NCBI GenBank assembly: GCA_018857735.1
Contig: JABMCL010003179.1
Span: forward strand, 424,001 to 488,000
Reading direction: 5' to 3'
From: Alviniconcha marisindica
Lineage: Eukaryota > Mollusca > Gastropoda > Provannidae
DNA length: 64,000 nucleotides
The notes below the pieces were generated by a model. It ran no database searches. It was not told the DNA's origin and saw nothing but the letters and a program-made list of their open reading frames with translations. The position numbers were made by a program, and so were the translations under genes. This document shows, piece by piece, positions 57,101 through 59,872 of the stretch. Positions within the stretch are counted from its first letter, which is position 1. The number at the start of each line of letters is the position of its first letter.

Positions 57101-59824
57101 TTAAGACATACACACTATTAAAAATTAATATATAATGTCAGATGTGTATCACCCTGATATAACCGTACCGGTTGACTGGGCATAAAACACCAACTTACTT
57201 ACTTAGTTCCTGCTGCTGAGTGTCAAGAGTTGGTGTCAAGAGTTGAGTGCATTTGGTACAATGAATGACATATACAAGGATATTTATTCACATTCCAAAA
57301 TTGTAGACCCGCCATGTTTTCTGTTCCGTGCGTGAAATAATCCATTCCAAGTCTCCTGGGCATTTGCTGCCCGTTTTTAAGCTGTGTATATTTAGCTTTG
57401 TATAGTCAGAATGCTTGTGTGCACAGGTGCCTGTGTGTGTGTGTATGTGTGTATGCACTTAGAACAGTCTCTAGGGACAAGATTTTGCGCTTTAAAAATA
57501 CTTTATTATTATTATATTAACTCGCATTTTTTTCCTTTGAATTTCGATCACCAGTGATCAATAGACATATTTGACATTTTAGCAGTCAAATGAACCTAGT
57601 ATTTTTCTGCAAGAAATAAAACAAAGAAACTCAGTCTGGGCAGTGTGTGTGCAAAACAACGTCATTTAGATTATTTTTTGCATACAAATTATGCAACGCA
57701 AATGCGTCACGCCTCAGATTCCTTTCTGCCATCATCATGGATTTTGTTTGAGTTCAGCTTACACAGTGCGATCAACATCATCATATATTTGGCAAAGATG
57801 AGTTCTGAATTTTAAATTGTATTTGGTCATCTTCAGGGTGTGAGTTTTTCCAGTCATATTACAAAGCTCTGCTTCCCCCCTTCTGCATCTTCTAGTTTTG
57901 ACATCATAATATTCATTTTGCAATTACATCATGCCTATTTCACTATACATCACTCATTCAGTGTATGTGTCATGCCAACATTCTTCCAAACACTCCAGGC
58001 TTTGAACACTTCACAACTGAAATCAGATAAATGCATTTTCATTTTTCACCATTTAACTGTTGTTTTTTTCACTTGAAAAAAGGGCTTACCCCTAAAAAAT
58101 GTGCATATGTTTTGTTATGTTAACTTAGTGTTCCTTTTAACCTTCTGTGTTTGGATCTCGTCTTCAGGTATGGTCGAATAACTGTTGCAACACTGGAGTC
58201 ACAGGTGGAGGCACAGCACAAAGAGGTGCAGCGTCTCACCATGGCACTGGAACGCAGTGACAAGTACATTGAGGACCTCCTTCAACAACTACAAGGGGAT
58301 CAGGACTTTACCAAGCATAAGACACACAACCAAGCTACATCTGTCCACACTGCAGCATTGCCACGCTACATAAATGATTTGGGTGTAACTGATGGAAGCA
58401 CTGCAAAGGATCAGAAGTATCACTCTGATACCAGGCTATTAAATCAAGATTTTCCTGAACTGCATGTGGATCAGGTGAAGGAAGGGAATGCAGATTCTGT
58501 TCCTGATCAGAAACATCAAGTAAAGCGTCAGCTGTTTAAATCAGAATCTCTCAGGGGAATGGAATTCACTACAGCTAAAGATGACATTCAGTCAAGATAT
58601 TCTGACACAAAGAGAATGGTTGACATCCATGACACATTTTCTTCTCCCAAAACTGACACAAGCTGTTCTGAAGTAATACCAGAAGAACCTACCATGAAAA
58701 AAGCTGACAGTTCTTTCAGACTTGATTCCACTGGCAAGGGGAAAACAGCAGCAAAGAAAGTGCACTTCAGTCTTACGGGTGGAAAATCAAGCAATACATC
58801 ATCATTTGATCTGGACATGCCTAGCCCTCTTGCACCTTCATCTCTGGAATGGAATGTGTCCAGTGACAAATTGTCACTGAAGAAGATGTGTGTTGATAGC
58901 AGCAGCAAATGTCTTCCAGAAGCATCAGAGAAATTTCATTGGGCAATGTCAAACCATCAGAGATCTCAAAGAGACTCGTGCATGGACAACTTCACAAGAA
59001 AAGAAAATGCAAATGATGAAGTTGAGAAAATGCCATCATTGCCCAACAACCTTTCATCAAAATCCTTTTTGCAAAAGTGGAAGGGTGATGCATGTCAGAA
59101 AGGACAATTCTTTGAACATAACAGCAGCAGTTGCCTTAGTGAACCAGACTGCTTAACCCCACAGTCTGTGACTGGCTTTGACAAAAAAGCATCTCTCTCA
59201 GAAGCTGACATTGCAAGAGTTATGAAGAGAGGCCCACTTCCAGCAAAAAGCAGAAACGGTACTGCTCAGGAAAAAAATGTTTCCATTGATTTAGAAGGCC
59301 CAAGTCTCGATGACACTCAAACTATCCAAACAGAACTAAATGACCTTGACATATCTGTGACTCCAGAACTCTCTGACTGCTTAAAACTTCTAAATCGTGC
59401 AGAGAAAAAAATCTACAACACTGACTGTCCTACCCACACCACATATGCAGGTACATTGAACTCCAGCAGAGTTTGTAATAGCCACAATGAAGTGGAAATG
59501 GAAAATGCAGAAATGATTGTAAATAAGAGTGAGGGTTCTGTTCATGCTGCTGGAATAGGGTTGGGAAAGGGAAATGTTCATATTCATGCACATTTTTCTC
59601 AGGCATATGTGCCAGGTACAACAGGGACCATGAGTGGCTGGGAACATGGGTTCTTTAGTGGCCTACGGGTGAACCCCTACAAGCGAGCATCCCTGCTTGC
59701 ACCATTGGCAGCTACTAAAGCCACAGATGAGGTCATTGGAACAGTTTTTCAGGCTGGTCAGACTTTGAGTACTGATCATGAGAAAATGCTGTTGACTTCA
59801 AATGAACCAGATGGTAAGACATGA
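5491..59824 (+). CDS. OBI1: OBI1 / RNF219-like RING E3 ubiquitin ligase (spliced, six exons, 761 aa)
   Basis: Joining 5491-5577, 29607-29742, 32129-32220, 43960-44184, 50120-50208 and 58168-59824 gives 2286 nt, i.e. 761 codons plus TGA; human OBI1 is about 726 aa. Visible parts are a C3HC4 RING (C23, C26, C36, H40, C43, C46, C57, C60), then coiled coil from about residue 106 to 255. The conserved blocks NLVRENAKLKEEV, RSPHRYGR and MALERSDKYIED match the vertebrate protein as I recall it. The Ser/Lys-rich remainder is poorly conserved. In vertebrates this ligase multi-monoubiquitylates ORC3 and ORC5 at chromatin and promotes origin firing. Introns are 24.0, 2.4, 11.7, 5.9 and 8.0 kb and full of transposons. 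Two points are uncertain: the exon 4 donor, and whether the protein ends at 59824 or splices onward. Confidence 0.93.
5578..7206. other. Intron 1, first part: CA-rich and C-rich simple sequence
   Basis: There is no coding signal. A ~100-base block (CCACCCC runs, ACATTCACAATC, CA tract, ACATATTAAC) occurs at about 5702-5800 and again at 6837-6935. A second block around 6555-6640 (CATACACATGCACAC ... CCTAACTATCCAT) recurs at about 9481-9545. A piece of the GATCCAAACAC repeat end lies near 5945-5983. Confidence 0.6.
7207..9088. mobile_element. 1.88-kb non-autonomous DNA transposon with perfect 24-bp inverted ends
   Basis: The ends 7207-7230 and 9065-9088 are exact reverse complements over 24 bases (core GACTTAGTGCCAAAAGGTG). 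The outer AGCT is itself palindromic, so it may be a 4-bp target duplication rather than part of the repeat. The interior is AT-rich with only short frames and no recognisable transposase. Related left ends occur at 9948 and 11756. The superfamily is not assigned. Confidence 0.8.
9089..9947. other. Intron 1 stretch with simple repeats, no gene
   Basis: The stretch holds AAC/AAT-rich sequence (9240-9300), short CA runs (9405-9420), a partial copy of the 6.56-kb block (9481-9545), and at about 9834-9880 a copy of the repeat module with GGGGGTAAGCCCC that recurs at 52.1, 52.6 and 58.1 kb. Confidence 0.5.
9948..10135 (+). mobile_element. Left end of a TIR element family (T-variant), ~185 bp
   Basis: It begins TGACTTTGTGCCAAAAGGTG and stays similar to 11756-11930 for about 170 bases, through shared text such as GAAAACAGGAC, AGAATGT-CACA and GGAAAGATTTCTT. 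The exact reverse complement of its first 21 bases lies at 22044-22064. It may be one end of a 12.1-kb element or a solo end. Confidence 0.6.
10516..11142. mobile_element. ~627-bp MITE-like element with imperfect inverted ends
   Basis: Left end 10516-10543 (AGGCCTGTTCTTAACTGGGC...) pairs with the reverse complement of 11115-11142 at most positions. The right half contains two ~60-bp direct copies of a unit with CGAATACTTCCAACTA and GTTCACAAAGAAA (about 11020-11140). A fragment of the dispersed AATATACTTTCATCATCC tail is inserted at about 10738-10800. Confidence 0.65.
11265..12470 (+). mobile_element. Decayed LINE (reverse-transcriptase core and C-terminus), interrupted
   Basis: At 11280-11510 the + strand reads FPTTWKTAHVMPIHKKG then NYRPISFLS and SGFIPKDSAMYQLLSI with stops, the typical fingers region of a non-LTR reverse transcriptase. 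After a 0.4-kb gap, 11935-12470 gives the C-terminal part, including SCDCGERKETSEHYILHCP, a Cys/His motif near the end of LINE ORF2. The gap contains a copy of the TIR left end (11756-11930). It is dead: frameshifts and internal deletion. Confidence 0.8.
11756..11930 (+). mobile_element. Second left-end copy of the TGACTTAGTGCC element
   Basis: It starts TGACTTAGTGCCAAAAGGTG and is collinear with 9948-10135. It sits inside the LINE remnant, so it inserted after that LINE. No matching right end of the A-variant is seen nearby. Confidence 0.6.
12471..13830. other. Intron 1 stretch: G21 run and a copy of an 18.5-kb segment
   Basis: A pure run of G occupies 12752-12772. The following 12790-12980 resembles 18460-18655 (shared GTGCAAAACA-CAGAAAGCTCA, CCTCTTCCTTGTCTGCT and GGAGTGGATCC). 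The rest shows repeated ACACTGGGGG patches (13090, 13257, 13433) and no gene. Confidence 0.5.
13835..16000 (-). pseudogene. Decayed copy of a multicopy invertebrate Cys-rich / GEDTD protein gene
   Basis: Reading the minus strand from 16000 downward, a good acceptor (polypyrimidine then CAG) precedes DTEETCKICKTDFHD. Next come a piece with GERGS and a CLFCG block. At 14360-14380 there is GEDTDIL, preceded by DDADCLIVGTTLKLER. Near 13893-13926 there is LPPTSSAAKCHSL. This order (two Cys pairs, DADCLIV, GEDTD, LPPTS-AAK-HS) is that of a large family of uncharacterised invertebrate proteins, often labelled CXC-domain-related. The DAD...GEDTD part looks PIN/FEN-nuclease-like, which is inference. 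Stops and frameshifts occur throughout, so it is not functional. A 345-bp tandem duplication disrupts the CLFCG exon. Confidence 0.65.
15046..15735. repeat. 345-bp perfect-length tandem duplication (two copies)
   Basis: 15046-15390 and 15391-15735 differ at only a handful of positions (for example TTACATG/TTAAATG, GAACAG/GAAAAG, TACGTTC/TACATTC). It lies inside the minus-strand pseudogene and its length is a multiple of three. Near-identity means it is recent. Confidence 0.95.
16005..17760. other. Intron 1 stretch, no gene
   Basis: It carries one forward copy of the tail GATGAATAAAGTATATTG at about 16610-16640 and C/A homopolymers near 16356-16376. Nothing else is recognised. Confidence 0.5.
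17762..19430. repeat. ~0.7-kb segment duplicated in tandem, with nested insertions
   Basis: About 17762-18445 is repeated at about 18640-19430. The shared order is CTTCTGCTGTTGTCT, GCTATGAACCTG, GGCTCAGTACAAACATGTC, CATCAGCTGGGCTTCATCAA and AAATTTGTAAATAGTCTAC. Copy 1 has an extra 86-bp internal tandem duplication (17837-17922 and 17923-18008) and a ~35-bp AATAAAGTATATTGTTATTG insertion (about 18068-18100). Copy 2 has a ~0.32-kb insertion (about 18951-19277) whose relative lies at 30930-31290. Between the copies, 18505-18735 holds a minus-strand open stretch (NVDNSRSYRHRLAVEDPLLE) that could be an old exon. I do not recognise it. Confidence 0.75.
19499..21914. mobile_element. 2.4-kb DNA transposon with perfect 27-bp inverted ends and an internal satellite
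   Basis: The ends 19499-19525 and 21888-21914 are exact reverse complements (core GGGTCATTCTCCTGAAAACT). They lie in TATA context, compatible with a TA target duplication. No transposase is recognisable. The middle carries five degenerate ~150-bp repeat units at about 20340-21060. The non-autonomous class is inferred from the lack of coding capacity. Confidence 0.8.
20340..21060. repeat. Five-unit degenerate satellite built around TCAAGGTCAAGGTCACAG
   Basis: The core CAAGGTC begins at 20408, 20571, 20723, 20883 and 21016, so spacings are 163, 152, 160 and 133 bases. Units share CCAAACT-AGTATGGTG, CATCATCA-AAGCC and the AAGGTCAAGGTCACAG core. Three of the five read TTCAAGGTCA exactly, which is also the extended half-site bound by ERR/NR5A-type nuclear receptors. 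Confidence 0.8.
22044..22064 (-). mobile_element. Inverted end matching 9948-9968
   Basis: This is an exact 21-base reverse complement of the T-variant left end at 9948. It abuts the truncated 3' side of the LINE that follows. It is a candidate right end of a 12.1-kb element. Confidence 0.6.
22066..24885 (-). mobile_element. Decayed CR1-like LINE with PHD finger, endonuclease and reverse transcriptase
   Basis: Minus strand, 5' to 3'. At 24770-24580 is a PHD finger: YQCGTCEADMSQ, CETCGQWFH, CLSIHIKTYEQL, YCAICG, interrupted by two stops. At about 24310-24250 endonuclease text includes LGLSDHDI. From 22950 to 22690 the reverse transcriptase reads DAYITPVFKKGEQ, DPANYRTISL, ISKIVEHIIVNSVMNHL, NNQHGFQRG. 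At 22285-22200 comes VLMLDFAKAFDKVNH, the first catalytic Asp motif. A ~280-bp insertion at about 22330-22610 splits the last two. The copy ends abruptly at the TIR at 22064. PHD domains in CR1-type elements are known. It is dead. Confidence 0.85.
22330..22612. mobile_element. SINE-like insertion inside the PHD LINE
   Basis: It interrupts the reverse transcriptase between GFQRG and the DFAKAF motif. It begins AACAATACAGCTTTATTGCC, an A/T-rich tail seen in reverse orientation. The family is not identified. Confidence 0.45.
24886..26430. other. Intron 1 stretch with tail fragment and CA microsatellite
   Basis: A reverse copy of the dispersed tail (CTTTAATCATCCCACAAGGGG) lies at about 25071-25130 after four TTCAA repeats. 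(AC)n occupies 25564-25628. GA runs are near 25910-25990. No gene is seen. Confidence 0.6.
26435..27529. mobile_element. Element-like unit bounded by palindromic GCACRTTTTGTCAC modules around CT-rich DNA
   Basis: The 14-mer GCACRTTTTGTCAC occurs at 26435 and 26453, inverted at 26473, and as a one-mismatch copy at 26504. About 1 kb later it is at 27480, with inverted copies at 27498 (AAGGTGC variant) and 27516. Each cluster can fold on itself. The interior is GT-rich (26560-26690) and then TCTG/CT microsatellite. No coding content is believable. I infer a fold-back type element or a microsatellite carried between element ends. Confidence 0.5.
27005..27386. repeat. Degenerate TCTG/CT tract ending in (CT)33
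   Basis: A polypyrimidine microsatellite; 27320-27386 is pure CT. It creates long low-complexity frames (Ser/Leu on +, Arg/Glu on -) that are not genes. Confidence 0.97.
27810..27947 (-). other. Unidentified minus-strand exon-like island (46 codons)
   Basis: The minus strand has an acceptor (TTTTATACAG) followed by 138 clean in-frame bases. These read GAACNSWKYWAPHSPEGPLA and LLVEHIAVELILAGSPLPYQ, then CAG|GCAAGTAAG, a textbook GC-type donor. It resembles a true coding exon more than its surroundings do. I do not recognise the protein. It may belong to an old transposon gene. Confidence 0.35.
27948..29100. other. Intron 1 stretch, no gene recognised
   Basis: Sequence is unique-looking and AT-rich with only short frames. 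G-rich patch at 29078-29094. Confidence 0.4.
29110..29330 (+). mobile_element. LINE ORF2 C-terminal fragment
   Basis: The + strand reads FSELSPDTWNNLPQDFSHSG then SSIKNKLKTFLFFKYFN and a stop. This is the W-N-LP ... FK-LKTFLF ending typical of CR1/L2/Jockey-type LINEs. It lies about 275 bases before OBI1 exon 2. Confidence 0.75.
29607..29742 (+). CDS. OBI1: OBI1 exon 2 (residues 30-75): rest of the RING finger
   Basis: The acceptor TGTTTCAG|GTGAAA is phase 0 and the donor AGAG|GTACAT is phase 1. It encodes VKQPVLCSNCHVFCGACIDV and QCPTCRVPIDHTNPVKRIR, supplying zinc ligands C36, H40, C43, C46, C57 and C60. An extra cysteine (C39) sits directly before the histidine. Confidence 0.95.
29743..32128. 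other. Intron 2: AT-rich, one repeat copy, G20 run
   Basis: The stretch 30930-31290 is a reverse-oriented repeat (ATATACTTTATTCATCCC then ACATACCCCCACACA and CTAGCAAACCCAAAATTACC) that matches the insertion at 18951-19277. A pure G run lies at 31663-31682. No other gene is seen. Confidence 0.6.
32129..32220 (+). CDS. OBI1: OBI1 exon 3 (residues 75-105)
   Basis: Acceptor ATACTTTCAG|GTGGATTC, phase 1 to phase 0, donor GAG|GTAAAG. It encodes GGFNQAEAEEEMKS and MRRTRFDLLYREYE, matching the vertebrate GGTSESE...TRLELLHKEYE segment that links RING to coiled coil. Confidence 0.92.
32221..33040. other. Intron 3 start, with an 83-bp fold-back repeat
   Basis: 32639-32663 and 32695-32721 are inverted copies of GATCC-AACACAAAAAGGTT with about 30 bases between them. 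At 32886-32915 is a LINE-like tail TTAATAAAATATTATTGTATTGTATTG. Confidence 0.65.
33050..33190 (-). mobile_element. LINE ORF2 C-terminal fragment (minus)
   Basis: The minus strand reads ISLSPIAAPVWNSLPR then, after stops, SPTALKNTLKTYLFK. This is the conserved end of a CR1/L2-like ORF2. The region up to about 33470 is probably the same element. Confidence 0.65.
33470..35080. other. Intron 3 stretch, no gene; CA microsatellite
   Basis: (CA)n at about 34602-34675, interrupted once. The text GGTGCCATTCTCT near 33821 recurs near 37912. Open frames at 33930-34260 on both strands match nothing I know. Confidence 0.5.
35085..35210 (-). mobile_element. LINE ORF2 C-terminal fragment (minus)
   Basis: The minus strand reads SEVAPSIWNTLPCKVW then NTFRSFKSSLKFHLFKLSY and a stop. 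It is a second, distinct CR1/L2-like ending. Confidence 0.65.
35400..36060 (+). mobile_element. L2/CR1-like LINE fragment (thumb and C-terminus of reverse transcriptase)
   Basis: The + strand shows, across several frameshifts, SSIRPYLSQSSTARL, YWNSVFTGLPADQIS, RDHITPLLKELHWLPLKF, then VPSVWKFLL and NVPTLSQFKSNLKTFLFAQV. The order is that of the reverse-transcriptase C-terminus. Dead and 5'-truncated. Confidence 0.8.
36090..36548 (+). mobile_element. 5'-truncated I/Nimb-like LINE (ORF2 end and 3' tail)
   Basis: Reads RRVISQLRIGHSYITYSFLL then CVSCNELLTVEHILLFCSDF, the Cys/His motif at the end of RNase H-bearing LINEs. It ends in TGACTGGGCATAAAA, the same 3' tail seen at 57170-57206 and 62550-62582. 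Confidence 0.75.
36549..38520. other. Intron 3 stretch: simple sequence and tail fragments
   Basis: A reverse tail fragment (TTTATTCACCCCACAAGGG) lies at about 37565-37590, and CA at 37605-37630. The text near 37912-37960 (GGTGCCATTCTCTGCTCTC) is repeat-like, and a T run is at 38247-38266. No gene. Confidence 0.5.
38522..38850 (+). pseudogene. hAT-like transposase N-terminal fragment (zinc-finger region)
   Basis: The + strand frame reads WKVDAPGSALCIVCNQVL, then a His-containing stretch, then SFIAEDMLPF and NFAKAVTL. The Cys pair followed by a 'SFIAEHNLPF'-like helix is typical of hAT-related proteins after their BED-type finger. The rest of a transposase is absent. Moderate to low confidence. 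Confidence 0.4.
38851..39749. other. Intron 3 stretch, no gene
   Basis: Two similar patches (about 38866-38960 and 38985-39050: CACCCTGAT-CAAGT-GA-CACAT-AATAGCT-GTTCAAAC) form a degenerate direct repeat. Confidence 0.5.
39751..39822. repeat. (AC)36 microsatellite
   Basis: Uninterrupted dinucleotide run. Confidence 0.97.
39930..40130 (-). mobile_element. LINE ORF2 C-terminal fragment (minus)
   Basis: The minus strand reads CCFTFCAPKQWNLFPSDIRH then IQSSHDFKTVKN. This is a CR1/L2-type ending (APKQWN-LPSDIRHIQS-FK). Confidence 0.65.
40131..43959. other. Intron 3 end: repeat tails, CA, TCTG/TC, polyG
   Basis: 41325-41460 is a reverse LINE tail (AATAATTAAAGTATTTGTAACGC, then CA). The forward relative is at 57410-57520. 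(CA)n lies at 41398-41454, (CTGT)n(CT)n at 42261-42341, and polyT then polyG at 42767-42835. The ends AATAGACCCCCTTCAC (41642) and the reverse complement of TGAAAGGGGTCTATT (43582) suggest a weak inverted pair. No gene. Confidence 0.5.
43960..44184 (+). CDS. OBI1: OBI1 exon 4 (residues 106-180): coiled coil
   Basis: Acceptor TTGTTTGCAG|GACACC, phase 0. It encodes TLEQLHQEVKILKTENSVLK and, after a Ser/Gly linker, LHLLTKKLQDAQKLYERVKQ then DINKLKQ. Ending at 44184 makes the alignment to vertebrate KLKEANKKLKLEN gap-free across the join (KLKQ|ENNNLKEEN), but then the intron starts GCACTG rather than GT. A canonical-looking GTATGT donor 27 bases later would add nine residues (ALSFIYSKC). Confidence 0.85.
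44185..46736. other. Intron 4, first part: no gene recognised
   Basis: AT-rich sequence; the block 45000-46400 has no open frame or repeat end I can define. Confidence 0.4.
46737..47336 (-). repeat. Reverse-oriented retroposon with the dispersed tail
   Basis: It begins CAAGTCAATATACTTTAATC then CCCCCACAGGGCAATT. It continues through a CA patch (46957-46975) to a block with TTACTGCAGTAGCACATAAA and AGATCCTGG, a style common in invertebrate SINE/LINE 3' regions. The family is not named. Confidence 0.5.
47337..50119. other. Intron 4, last part: no gene
   Basis: CA run at 48122-48159, A22 run at about 49215-49236, and LINE-like tails at 48695-48720 (GCGCCATATATAAATTTCATTC) and 49160-49200 (CACTATATAAGAGTTATTATTATT). 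Confidence 0.5.
50120..50208 (+). CDS. OBI1: OBI1 exon 5 (residues 181-210): coiled coil
   Basis: Acceptor CTTCTTTTAG|GAGAAT, phase 0. It encodes ENNNLKEENVNLVRENAKLK then EEVSSRSPHR, and the donor CACAG|GTACTA is phase 2. LVREN-KL--EV--RSP matches the vertebrate protein. Confidence 0.94.
50209..50781. other. Intron 5 start, no gene
   Basis: Nothing recognised. Confidence 0.4.
50793..51104 (+). mobile_element. tRNA-derived SINE, full length, with 11-bp target-site duplication
   Basis: The head carries an A box (TGGCCTAGCGG, 50804-50814) and a B box (GGTTCGATACT, 50847-50857) at tRNA-like spacing. The tail ends GTTAAGCACCATGTTTACTT then ACTTACT. Flanking TACTATAAGGC is repeated exactly at 50782-50792 and 51105-51115. 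The tail resembles that of the I/Nimb-like LINE in this window. Confidence 0.9.
51116..52079. other. Intron 5 stretch, no gene
   Basis: A short inverted pair ACCTTGTATTTACACACCTG / CAGGTGCTTA...TACAAGGT lies around 51840-51930. A copy of the CCAAACACATGAAAGGTTC repeat end is at 51789-51815. Confidence 0.45.
52080..53170. repeat. ~0.5-kb diverged tandem duplication of a dispersed repeat
   Basis: 52080-52530 and 52615-53170 share, in order, ACAACACAATG, GGGG/GGGA-AA-CCCC, TTGGCATG, GAGCTTTGGAATACA, CAGGGGATGAATGGGAAAAC and GAGGGTT-CACTGCCATCAAAG. A 44-bp tandem repeat (AAATGGTTAAAAACAAT-AAAAATGATATGAGAGGTGA) sits at about 52686-52768. Confidence 0.7.
53472..57206 (+). mobile_element. I/Nimb-like LINE copy A, internally deleted, with 12-bp target-site duplication
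   Basis: TTCCTGCTGCTG at 53460-53471 is repeated at 57207-57218. After a ~0.7-kb 5'UTR, an ORF1 remnant at 54150-54350 (LSPFEVQKGFQAIAG) matches copy B. ORF2 pieces follow. 54840-55390 and 55441-55930 carry the reverse transcriptase, with MGVPQGSILFPALFSI and the catalytic LFVDDFASC. 56106-56320 reads LYRSLVRSKLDYGCIVYG. 56640-56920 is the RNase H domain (FTNGSKTEEG, YTAELQAIF, LILSDSLSSL). The first RNase H Asp is replaced by Asn. The tail is GACTGGGCATAAAACACC then AACTTACTTACTTA. Frameshifts and deletions make it dead. Confidence 0.9.
57219..58167. other. Intron 5 end: LINE tail and transposon-derived splice region
   Basis: 57410-57520 carries a LINE tail (TTGCGCTTTAAAAATACTTT then ATTATTATT). 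58083-58158 is a reverse copy of the repeat found at 52.1 and 52.6 kb, with GGCTTACCCCTAAAAAATGT, then CCTTCTGTGTTTGGATCT. It runs to within 10 bases of the exon 6 acceptor. Confidence 0.6.
58168..59824 (+). CDS. OBI1: OBI1 exon 6 (residues 210-761): end of coiled coil and Ser-rich tail
   Basis: Acceptor CGTCTTCAG|GTATGG completes Arg210. It begins YGRITVATLESQVEAQHKEV, then MALERSDKYIEDLLQQLQ, the best conserved block of the family outside the RING. From about residue 260 on the sequence is polar, rich in Ser, Lys, Asp and Thr, with no domain I recognise. This fits the long disordered tail of vertebrate OBI1. The frame ends at TGA 59822-59824, but GATG|GTAAGA at 59814 is a good donor nine bases before the stop. 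The true C-terminus may therefore lie in a further exon beyond this window. Confidence 0.93.
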
Positions 59825-59872
59825 TCTTGTTTCTATACAAATTGGGAAGTATAGATATATTACCCTCTGCCT

